Source of the DNA: Chitinophaga sp. GbtcB8
Lineage (GTDB): Bacteria; Bacteroidota; Bacteroidia; Chitinophagales; Chitinophagaceae
Direction of reading: 5' to 3'
NCBI RefSeq assembly: GCF_019091455.1
Contig: NZ_JAGXJN010000022.1
Coordinates: 1 to 64,000 of the forward strand
DNA: 64,000 bases
Shown in pieces: positions 57,406 through 64,000 of this stretch (within the stretch, counting starts at the first letter, position 1; every line of letters begins with the position of its first letter). The translations under genes were made by a program, and so were the position numbers. The notes under the pieces were generated by a model. That model worked only from the letters and a program-made list of their open reading frames with translations, made no database searches and was not told the origin of the DNA.

Positions 57406-59343
57406 TTATAGTTTTAATTTTAGCCCGCCATTCACCACAAACCCGTCCAGGGGTGCATAAATATCCCTGAATACAGGATGGCTGCGTGTGCCGGTATAAA
57501 TGCTGTCAAACCGGGTTTGCCGTGTATCGGTGAAGTTCTCAAAATTCACAAACAGGGAAAATCGTTCCCATAGCTTTTCCGCCATAAATCCACAGGTCCA
57601 GTAAGCCTTTCCGGTGGCGCCGTCGTTCAGGGTTTGTTTGCTGTAATAGTATGCTTCCAGCCCTATCTTCCAGCTATCCTCAATTTCATACATCAGCACA
57701 TTATTCAGGCGGTGCCGTGCCGTTAAGGGATTCTCTTTTTTAATGCCGCCTTCAAGCAGCCGGGCATCTGTAAAGGTGTATCCAATAAACAGTTTAAAAT
57801 TCCCGTAACTTGCTTTTACATTGGTTTCCCATCCTTTGGTATCCACGTAGCCAGCTGCGTTTTTAAGCTGCTGCAAGCCGCCGGTTGCGTTTTCCAGTAT
57901 TAAAGGGTTGTTGATACGGGTGTAAAAGAAAAGCTGGTTTATACTTATACTCAGCTTATTGAATAAAGCAATACGGTAGTTTACATCAAAGTTAACACCG
58001 TAAGATCTTTCCAGCTTATTCACATCCGGGTTAACAGGTAGTACAGACCGGAATTGTATGCGCTCTGTTTCTTCGGTAAAAATGGTGGGCGTTTTATAAC
58101 CAAGTCCGCCGCCCAACCGGGAAGTAAGCCGGGGTGATATTTTAAAGAGGGCAGAGATGCGCGGCAGCCATACAAGCCCATAATCTGTTACATAATCGCA
58201 GCGCAGGCCGGTTTCCATTTGCAGCCACTCAGCAGCGCTGAAAGTGTTTTGTACAAACCCGCCAATAGTTTGCTGATCATAGTTCCTTTTAGGAAAGCTG
58301 TCTTTAGGCAGCTCTTTAAAATGATCTGTATATAAATTAATACCGCCCACCCAATCTGACCGCTCCCGGTTATTATTAAAGGTGATCTCTGAATAGGTAG
58401 ACCATTGTTGACCATCAAAGGTATAATCAGGAATGGTGATGGTTCTGTTGAAATGACTGATGGAATTTTTTACAGCCAGGCTGCTTTTTTCGCTGAGCTG
58501 GTGTTCCAGTAAGAATTGTGTGGAGAACCGGCTACTCTTATTTTTTTCAAAATAGCGGTGGGTGCTGTCGCCCTTTCCTTTAATATACTGAATATCTCCG
58601 CCCGTGCGGTCTTCAAAGGTGGTATTTACCCCAAGGTTCATTTTTGTACGGGGGCTGAAATAAAGGAACAGCCTGGGATTAAATACATAACGCGCGGTTT
58701 GTGGAATAGCAGTAAAACCTGTATTGGACGGATCATAGGGTTTGCTGCTGTTGCGGGACACAAAGAGGGTTACTCCTGCCTTTTCAAACTTCTGACCATA
58801 GAAGCCGCTTAGATCCAGGCCGCCGGCAGAGGTGCCATTTACTAAGAACCGCAATTCCCTTTCTTCCGTTGGCACTTTGGAGATCAGGTTCACCAAACCG
58901 GCAATGGCGCCCCCACCGTATAAGGTGGAGGATGCGCCTTTAATTACTTCCACCTGCTTCAGATCTAAAGGGACTGTTTGCAGCAGGCCCAGGCCGCCGG
59001 AAAATCCTGCATACATGGGAAAACCATCTTTGAGCATTTGCGTATAACGCCCGTCCAGCCCCTGAATGCGGATGCTTGAATTTGCGGAAGTGGCGGATAC
59101 CTGCTGCGTTTGTATACCGGTGCTTTCATTGAGCAGCATGCGTATATCCCCTGGTTTCATATTCCCTTTTTCTTCCAGCTCTTCGCCACCTATAAATTCA
59201 ACGCGGGTAGGAATGTTCTGGATAGTGCGGCTGCTGCGGGTGGTGGAGATGATCACTTCGTCCAGCTCTTTCACCGTGCTGTCTTGCGCCATGCATAGCT
59301 TACCCATGCAAAGCAATAGCATGAAGCCCATAATTCTTTTCAT
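57406..59343 (-). CDS. TonB-dependent outer-membrane receptor
   Basis: A 645-residue receptor with signal peptide MKRIMGFMLLLCMGKLCMAQ. The plug domain follows directly (VKELDEVIISTTRSSRTIQN; VEVIKGASSTLYGGGAIAGL; no carboxypeptidase-like domain), then a 22-strand barrel with aromatic-rich strands. The last strand is DGFVVNGGLKLKL. It resembles the FepA/CirA siderophore and metal-complex receptors rather than SusC. A small Cys/His-rich exported protein is encoded just upstream on the same strand, suggesting metal-related uptake. The substrate is not identifiable. Confidence 0.9.
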   Translation of the reverse strand: MKRIMGFMLLLCMGKLCMAQDSTVKELDEVIISTTRSSRTIQNIPTRVEFIGGEELEEKGNMKPGDIRMLLNESTGIQTQQVSATSANSSIRIQGLDGRYTQMLKDGFPMYAGFSGGLGLLQTVPLDLKQVEVIKGASSTLYGGGAIAGLVNLISKVPTEERELRFLVNGTSAGGLDLSGFYGQKFEKAGVTLFVSRNSSKPYDPSNTGFTAIPQTARYVFNPRLFLYFSPRTKMNLGVNTTFEDRTGGDIQYIKGKGDSTHRYFEKNKSSRFSTQFLLEHQLSEKSSLAVKNSISHFNRTITIPDYTFDGQQWSTYSEITFNNNRERSDWVGGINLYTDHFKELPKDSFPKRNYDQQTIGGFVQNTFSAAEWLQMETGLRCDYVTDYGLVWLPRISALFKISPRLTSRLGGGLGYKTPTIFTEETERIQFRSVLPVNPDVNKLERSYGVNFDVNYRIALFNKLSISINQLFFYTRINNPLILENATGGLQQLKNAAGYVDTKGWETNVKASYGNFKLFIGYTFTDARLLEGGIKKENPLTARHRLNNVLMYEIEDSWKIGLEAYYYSKQTLNDGATGKAYWTCGFMAEKLWERFSLFVNFENFTDTRQTRFDSIYTGTRSHPVFRDIYAPLDGFVVNGGLKLKL

Positions 59344-59410
59344 TATAGTGTAGGATGTATGAATAAATAAGGTTGTAACCTGCTACCGGCTGGCAGCAGT
59401 TATGAGGTGC

Positions 59411-59728
59411 TTATGCTAATTGGGGCGGCTGCCAGATGGAGGCGGGGAAATCAGGCAGGGAAGGCGTTATATAAAAAAAATGCAGGTTTTCAACTGTGGG
59501 TAATTGCCTGGGCAGCTTTATCTGCACGGTTGGTATTATAATACTATGGCAGGAGCCGCAGGCAAAAAAGGGAGAGCAGGGGCAGGCCGGCTGATGGTCA
59601 TGCTCCCCGGTGGTACGGTTGGATGTTGTTTGTGTTATCTCATCTGCACAGCAGTCGCTATCCGTATCGCAGGGGACACCGGATAAAAGCAGTACGTATA
59701 ATGAGAACAGGTAAACAAGAAATTTCAT
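59411..59728 (-). CDS. Small exported Cys/His-rich protein (DUF6660-like)
   Basis: A 105-residue protein with a signal peptide (MKFLVYLFSLYVLLLSGVPC) and a metal-binding look: CDTDSDCCADE, HDHQPACPCSPFFACGSCHS, in all nine cysteines and several histidines in the mature part. It resembles the DUF6660 proteins found next to TonB receptors in Bacteroidota, though I base this on layout only. Met at 59728 is preferred to 59746 because the hydrophobic core begins there. It precedes the receptor gene by 67 bp and is probably co-transcribed. Confidence 0.7.
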   Translation of the reverse strand: MKFLVYLFSLYVLLLSGVPCDTDSDCCADEITQTTSNRTTGEHDHQPACPCSPFFACGSCHSIIIPTVQIKLPRQLPTVENLHFFYITPSLPDFPASIWQPPQLA

Positions 59729-59890
59729 CCTTACAAAGATATTCAATTTTTAAAAGGATCAGGGTAAGGGCCGGGAAAGCCAGCACCGGTGGTTTTAGGA
59801 TTATGATGTGGTGTTGATGTGGTGAAAAATAACCTCCCTAAGCCCGCAGCCGCTAAATTCGTTCCGCATCCATTACCATAATATATACAA

Positions 59891-61402
59891 ATGAAAAAAC
59901 TGATCATCCACGTCCTGCTCACCATTTTAGCTTTTAACACAAACGCGCAAAACGGGCCTTTAGGCATTTTTGAAGGCCACGGGGATGTGGGCAACCACGT
60001 AAAACCCGGCGCCGCCACCTATATTCCGCAAACGCAGCAATATATTATCTCCGGTGCAGGTTATAATGTATGGTTTGATCACGATGAATTTCATTATGTA
60101 TACAAACGCCTGAAAGGTGATTTTATCCTCTACACCCGCGCCGCCTTTGTTGGCGCAAAAGGGGTGGAGGAACACCGCAAGGTAGGCTGGATGGTGCGTA
60201 AAAGCCTGGACAGCAATGCCGCCCATGTGAATGTGGTGGAGCATGGCGATGGCCTTACTTCCCTGCAATACCGCAAAACAGCCGGCGCCACCACAGAGGA
60301 AGTACGCTCCACCCTTACCCATGCCGATGTGCTGCAGCTGGAACGTAAAGGCAATACCTACACCATGCGGGTAGCCAGGTTCGGAGAGCCGTTTGTAACC
60401 GCGCATGTAGCAGACCTGGACCTGGGAGAGGAAGTATATGTGGGCCTGTTTGTAGGTTCCCACAATGCTGATGTGCTGGAAACCGGCGTGTTCCGTGATG
60501 TACGTATCACCGTGCCCTTTAACGGGGAATCAGACCAGAACACCCGTATGACCCTGGGCAGCCACCTGGAGCTGCTGGAAGTGGCTACCGGCAACCGGGA
60601 GATCATTTATACCGTACCCTACTCCATACAAGCCCCTAACTGGATGACCAACGGGAAATCGCTTGTTTTTAATGATAACAAAGGGCTGATGTACACCTTT
60701 GACCTGGCCACCCGGCAGCCGGTGCAGCTAAATACCGGGGATATAAAAAACAATAATAACGATCATGTGCTTTCCTTTGATGGCGCCATGCTGGGGCTAA
60801 GCAGTAATGTACGGGAGCTGGGTGGATCAATCATTTACACGGTACCCGTAACCGGCGGCACGCCAAAACAGGTAACGCCCAAAGGGCCATCGTACCTGCA
60901 TGGCTGGTCGCCGGACGGGAAATACCTGGTTTTCTGCGGGCAGCGGGATGGGGAATTTGATGTGTACCGCGTGCCGGCAGCCGGGGGAAAGGAAGAAAAG
61001 CTTACTAACACAAAAGGTTTGGATGATGGGCCTGAATATTCGCCGGATGGGAAGTATATTTACTTTAATTCCGTACGCTCCGGCACCATGCAGATCTGGC
61101 GTATGCAGCCAGATGGCAGCGGGCAGGAGCAGGTTACAAATGATGATTTCAATAACTGGTTTGCGCACATTTCGCCGGATGGGAAGTGGATGGTATTCCT
61201 CTCTTTCCTGAAAGAAGAAGTGCAGCCAGGTATACACCCGCCTTACAAGCATGTATACCTGCGCCTGATGCCGGTTGCCGGGGGCACACCCAAAGTGATC
61301 GGGTATGTGTATGGCGGGCAGGGCTCTATTAATACGCCCTCCTGGTCGCCGGACAGCAAACGTATTGCCTTCATCAGTAATTCGGATATGAGCAGTAAAT
61401 AA
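59891..61402 (+). CDS. Exported PD40/TolB-like propeller protein with N-terminal DUF1349-like domain
   Basis: A 503-residue protein with a signal peptide (MKKLIIHVLLTILAFNTNAQ). Residues 25-210 form a concanavalin-like beta-sandwich (VWFDHDEFHYVYKRLKGDFI; RKVGWMVRKSLDSNAAHVNV). Then come six or so PD40 repeats, with WSPDGKYLVFCG, YSPDGKYIYFNSVRSG, ISPDGKWMVFLS and WSPDSKRIAFISN. Such propellers bind or monitor substrates in the periplasm, and activity is unknown. It is the first gene of a tight operon with the subunit-3 protein (15 bp) and the GMC oxidoreductase, so a role in the same sugar oxidation is likely. Confidence 0.85.
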   Translation: MKKLIIHVLLTILAFNTNAQNGPLGIFEGHGDVGNHVKPGAATYIPQTQQYIISGAGYNVWFDHDEFHYVYKRLKGDFILYTRAAFVGAKGVEEHRKVGWMVRKSLDSNAAHVNVVEHGDGLTSLQYRKTAGATTEEVRSTLTHADVLQLERKGNTYTMRVARFGEPFVTAHVADLDLGEEVYVGLFVGSHNADVLETGVFRDVRITVPFNGESDQNTRMTLGSHLELLEVATGNREIIYTVPYSIQAPNWMTNGKSLVFNDNKGLMYTFDLATRQPVQLNTGDIKNNNNDHVLSFDGAMLGLSSNVRELGGSIIYTVPVTGGTPKQVTPKGPSYLHGWSPDGKYLVFCGQRDGEFDVYRVPAAGGKEEKLTNTKGLDDGPEYSPDGKYIYFNSVRSGTMQIWRMQPDGSGQEQVTNDDFNNWFAHISPDGKWMVFLSFLKEEVQPGIHPPYKHVYLRLMPVAGGTPKVIGYVYGGQGSINTPSWSPDSKRIAFISNSDMSSK

Positions 61403-61417
61403 ACAGACCTTTAGCTA

Positions 61418-61972
61418 ATGAACATGAACAGACGTTCGGCCCTCCGCACCCTGATGGTAGTAACCGCAGGCGTTACGCTGCTGCCTTCATGCGTGCAGCG
61501 GCCGCGAAAAGCGGCAGTGGCCTACAAACACTTACAGCTGAATGGGGAAGAGGAAGATATGCTGGCTGCCATGGCCGCTATCATTATCCCCACCACCACA
61601 ACGCCCGGTGCAAAGGAAACCGGGGCGCACCGTTTTGCCCTTACTATGATAGATGATTGCTGCAGCGCCAAAGACCAGGAGCAATTCCAGGACGGGCTGC
61701 ACAAATTTCAGGTTATGGTAAAGGAAAAGGATGGCAGCGCCTTTGGGAAATGTACCCCTGCACAGCAGCAGCAATGGGTAGCCGCGCTGAATGATGGTAA
61801 AAGCTTACCGCATAATGTGGATGCCTTTTACCATATGCTGAAAAGGTATACCATTGAAGGTTTTACGGGCTCTCAATATTTTTTAACCAAAGTAAGGGTG
61901 TATGAGCTGGTGCCCAGCCGTTTTCATGGCTGTATAGCAGTGAATAAAGTATCGCCCTCCATAGATAACTGA
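61418..61972 (+). CDS. Gluconate 2-dehydrogenase subunit 3 family protein
   Basis: A 184-residue protein. The N-terminus combines a twin-arginine motif (MNMNRRSALRTLMVVTAGVT) with a lipobox-like LLPSC, so it is probably Tat-exported and perhaps lipid-anchored. The body is helical with AAIIIPTTTTPGAKETGAHR, FALTMIDDCCSAKDQEQFQD and YHMLKRYTIEGFTGSQYFLT, the features of the small gamma subunit. In such enzymes this subunit carries the partner oxidoreductase through the Tat pathway. The next gene, a GMC oxidoreductase with no signal of its own, starts 7 bp later. Confidence 0.9.
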   Translation: MNMNRRSALRTLMVVTAGVTLLPSCVQRPRKAAVAYKHLQLNGEEEDMLAAMAAIIIPTTTTPGAKETGAHRFALTMIDDCCSAKDQEQFQDGLHKFQVMVKEKDGSAFGKCTPAQQQQWVAALNDGKSLPHNVDAFYHMLKRYTIEGFTGSQYFLTKVRVYELVPSRFHGCIAVNKVSPSIDN

Positions 61973-61979
61973 TAGTAGT

Positions 61980-63680
61980 ATGAGTAATAGTAAGCAGGCC
62001 AATACTTTTGACGCCATTGTAATAGGTGCAGGCATGAGCGGCGGATGGGCAGCAAAAGAGCTGTGCGACAAAGGATATAAAACATTGCTGCTGGAACGCG
62101 GCCGTAATGTGCAGCATTTAAAGGATTACCCCACTACCAACATGTATCCCTGGGAGTTTCGCCACCATGGCGAGGTACCGGCGGAGATCCAGGCAGCCAA
62201 TCCTTCCATTAGCCGCTGTTATGCCTACCGGGAAGATGCCATGCATTTTTTTGTAAAGGATACGGAGCACCCGTATGTGCAGGATAAACCGTTTGACTGG
62301 ATCCGCGGTTACCAGGTAGGCGGCAAATCCATTATGTGGGCGCGGCAAACGCAGCGCTGGAGCGATTATGATTTTGAAGGCCCGCAGCGGGATGGGTTTG
62401 CAGTAGACTGGCCTATCCGTTATAAAGACCTGGCGCCCTGGTACAGCTATGTTGAGAAATTTGTGGGCATCAGCGGTAATAAAGACGGCATTCCCAACCT
62501 GCCGGATGGCGAATTCCTGCCTCCCTGGGAGCTGACCTGTGTGGAAGATTATTTTAAAGGTGTGGTAGCAAAAAATTATGAGAACCGCCACGTGATCTAT
62601 GCACGCTGCGCGCACCTCACCAAACCGCAGGATATTCATAAGGAGCAGGGCCGCAATCAATGCCAGGGCCGCAGCCTTTGCCAGCGTGGCTGCCCGTTTG
62701 GCGGTTACTTTAACAGTAATTCCACCACCATTCCCTGGGCACAAAAAACAGGTAATCTTACTTTGCAGCCATTTTCAGTGGTGCATAGTATTATATACGA
62801 TGAGCACAAGGGCAAAGCCGGTGGCGTACGTGTGATTGACGCTAACACCAAAGCAGTAACAGAGTACTACGCCCCGGTTATTTTTTTAAATGCAGGTGCT
62901 TTAAACACCAATCTTATCCTTATGCATTCCACCTCATCCCGCTTCCCGGATGGTTTGGGAAATGAGAATGGTTTGCTGGGTAAGCATGTAGCCTTTCACA
63001 ATTACCGCGCACGCATTTCCGGCACGCATGATGGGTTTAAGGAATTTACAACAGACGGGCGCCGCCCTACCAGCGCGTATGTGCCGCGCTTCCGGAATGT
63101 ATTTAAACAGGAAACGGATTTCCTGCGCGGGTATGCCGCCTCCTTTTACTCCGGCCGTTTTCCGCAGCGGGATACCTCCGGTTTTGGAGAAGCGCTAAAA
63201 CAACAGCTGGGCAATGCCACATTAGGCCCCTGGTATGTATCCTCCCAAATGATGGGCGAAACCATTCCAAAGGAAAGTAATACCGTAAGCCTGCATGCGC
63301 AGCAGAAAGATGAATGGGGCATTCCCTTGTTACGCATCAATATTGATTATGATGATAATGATGAGAAGATGATCAGGGATTTCTTTGAGCAGTTCAAAGA
63401 TATGTTCGGCAAAGCAGGTTTTGCCAATATAGAAACCTACGATAGCAAACAGGCGCCGGGCCTGGATATTCATGAAATGGGCGGCGTACGTATGGGGCAC
63501 GATCCTAAAACATCGCTGTTAAATAAATGGATCCAGCTGCATGCCTGCAAAAATGTGTTTATTACAGATGGCGCCTGCATGACCTCTACTTCAACACAGA
63601 ACCCATCGCTCACTTATATGGCATTAACTGCCAGGGCAGTGGATTATGCGGTGTCTGAAATGAAGAAAGGGAATTTGTAA
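61980..63680 (+). CDS. GMC family oxidoreductase (catalytic subunit)
   Basis: A 566-residue FAD enzyme: DAIVIGAGMSGGWAAKELCD (GxGxxG, 16-21), YQVGGKSIMWARQTQRWSDY, CQGRSLCQRGC (Cys228, Cys234, Cys238), FLNAGALNTNLILMHSTSS, LDIHEMGGVRMGHDPKTSLL and NVFITDGACMTSTSTQNPSL, the C-terminal FAD and active-site block. The cysteine trio is placed like the [3Fe-4S] ligands of bacterial FAD-glucose dehydrogenases. With no signal peptide it probably travels with the subunit-3 protein to the periplasm and oxidises a sugar, possibly to a 3-keto sugar. It ends at a terminator. Confidence 0.92.
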   Translation: MSNSKQANTFDAIVIGAGMSGGWAAKELCDKGYKTLLLERGRNVQHLKDYPTTNMYPWEFRHHGEVPAEIQAANPSISRCYAYREDAMHFFVKDTEHPYVQDKPFDWIRGYQVGGKSIMWARQTQRWSDYDFEGPQRDGFAVDWPIRYKDLAPWYSYVEKFVGISGNKDGIPNLPDGEFLPPWELTCVEDYFKGVVAKNYENRHVIYARCAHLTKPQDIHKEQGRNQCQGRSLCQRGCPFGGYFNSNSTTIPWAQKTGNLTLQPFSVVHSIIYDEHKGKAGGVRVIDANTKAVTEYYAPVIFLNAGALNTNLILMHSTSSRFPDGLGNENGLLGKHVAFHNYRARISGTHDGFKEFTTDGRRPTSAYVPRFRNVFKQETDFLRGYAASFYSGRFPQRDTSGFGEALKQQLGNATLGPWYVSSQMMGETIPKESNTVSLHAQQKDEWGIPLLRINIDYDDNDEKMIRDFFEQFKDMFGKAGFANIETYDSKQAPGLDIHEMGGVRMGHDPKTSLLNKWIQLHACKNVFITDGACMTSTSTQNPSLTYMALTARAVDYAVSEMKKGNL

Positions 63681-63701
63681 AGCGCTTATCAGCATGTTTA
63701 T

Positions 63702-63743
63702 AAAGCCATGGCAGGTACGGTAACCTGCCGGGGCTTTTTTATT
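63702..63743 (+). terminator. Intrinsic terminator after the GMC operon
   Basis: AAAGCC and GCAGGT at 63702-63716 pair with ACCTGC and GGCTTT at 63723-63737, with a 3-base internal loop, followed by TTTTTT. Confidence 0.82.
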
Positions 63744-63913
63744 TTCTGAAACGGGTAGTACTATTTCCCTCCTGATCCGTCTTAGCCTGTACCTAAAATG
63801 CACACATCACAATTATGATTAACTATATAATTGATCTCAAAGCCATTAAACCATGATCGCCACACATTAGATCTGTCAGCATTAATCATTGAAAACCTAA
63901 ATTGAAAAGACCT

Positions 63914-64000
63914 ATGAGAAGCCTGTCCTGTACAAAAGGACGCATGAACCTTATGCAAAGGTGCAAGCGAAGTTTTATTGTTGTTTTATTCCTGTGCTGT
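63914..64000 (+). CDS. Start of an exported protein, cut by the window edge (possibly SusC-like)
   Basis: ATG at 63914 opens a frame that runs off the window and reads MRSLSCTKGRMNLMQRCKRS, then FIVVLFLCC. This is a basic stretch followed by a hydrophobic core, as in a signal peptide. Such long N-termini are common in SusC/RagA-type TonB receptors, but 29 residues are not enough to name it. A second start at 63944 (MNLMQRC) is possible. The 170 bases before it show no clear promoter. Confidence 0.45.
   Translation, partial: MRSLSCTKGRMNLMQRCKRSFIVVLFLCC

Noticed and set aside
62118..62744. Minus-strand open frame of 208 codons
   Set aside because: It is antisense to the GMC oxidoreductase, whose FAD motifs are intact.
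1..64000. tRNA, rRNA, insertion sequence, prophage or integrase
   Set aside because: No such gene or terminal repeat was recognised on either strand. The window reads as ordinary chromosome with accessory loci.

Overview
The window looks like chromosome from a Bacteroidota bacterium, most probably a Chitinophaga-like member of the Chitinophagaceae. The basis is the gene content (TonB-dependent receptor, triple-tyrosine sensor with LuxR output, ThuA proteins, GMC oxidoreductase with a gluconate-dehydrogenase subunit-3 partner, long LepB, DUF983, DUF1415, CDGSH), promoter boxes of the TAnnTTTG type, frequent weak start codons and long convergent hairpins. No rRNA, tRNA, CRISPR array, transposase or phage gene was seen.

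Region 1 (1-16 kb, all +) is an exopolysaccharide operon of colanic-acid type. It holds the end of gmd, a Wzx-like flippase, six glycosyltransferases, a Wzy-like polymerase, a pyruvyl transferase, an acyltransferase-3, a VanZ-like protein, WcaF-, WcaI- and WcaJ-like enzymes, and an unrecognised cytoplasmic beta-propeller protein. A stripped-down histidine-kinase-like protein (16.2-16.9 kb) and an inverted Wzi-like outer-membrane protein (17.2-18.6 kb) follow. WcaJ would start the repeat unit on undecaprenyl phosphate, the transferases extend it, pyruvyl and acyl groups decorate it, the flippase and polymerase process it, and Wzi may hold it at the surface.

Region 2 (18.8-33 kb) is a mixed stress and small-molecule zone: small heat-shock protein, two FMN reductases, AraC, Crp/Fnr and MarR regulators, a Nei-type DNA glycosylase, DinB, SDR, ICMT-like, GNAT, OsmC and pirin proteins, an unrecognised lipoprotein, and a divergent MocR regulator facing an ATP-grasp ligase and a LysE exporter.

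Region 3 (33-47 kb) is alpha-glucan and trehalose metabolism: malQ-treZ-treY in one operon converging on glgX, with a GH16 lipoprotein, two ThuA-domain proteins, a sulfite-oxidase-like protein, a sterol-desaturase-like protein and a TRIC-type channel nearby.

Region 4 (47-64 kb) holds CDGSH protein, signal peptidase I, DUF1415, a DUF4440-like protein, an SF1 helicase, SRPBCC and VOC proteins, a Tat-exported sugar isomerase/epimerase-like protein, a membrane-spanning propeller/LuxR regulator, a TonB receptor with a small Cys/His-rich secreted protein, and a PD40-protein/subunit-3/GMC oxidoreductase operon. The window ends in the first codons of a further exported protein.

The least explained signal is a family of about 85-120 bp palindromic elements built from ATGTAAAA and TCATAA modules. 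Three copies sit directly against stop codons (about 17.1, 49.8 and 53.3 kb). Two of them are the same asymmetric element in opposite orientations, with different but self-complementary inner stems.
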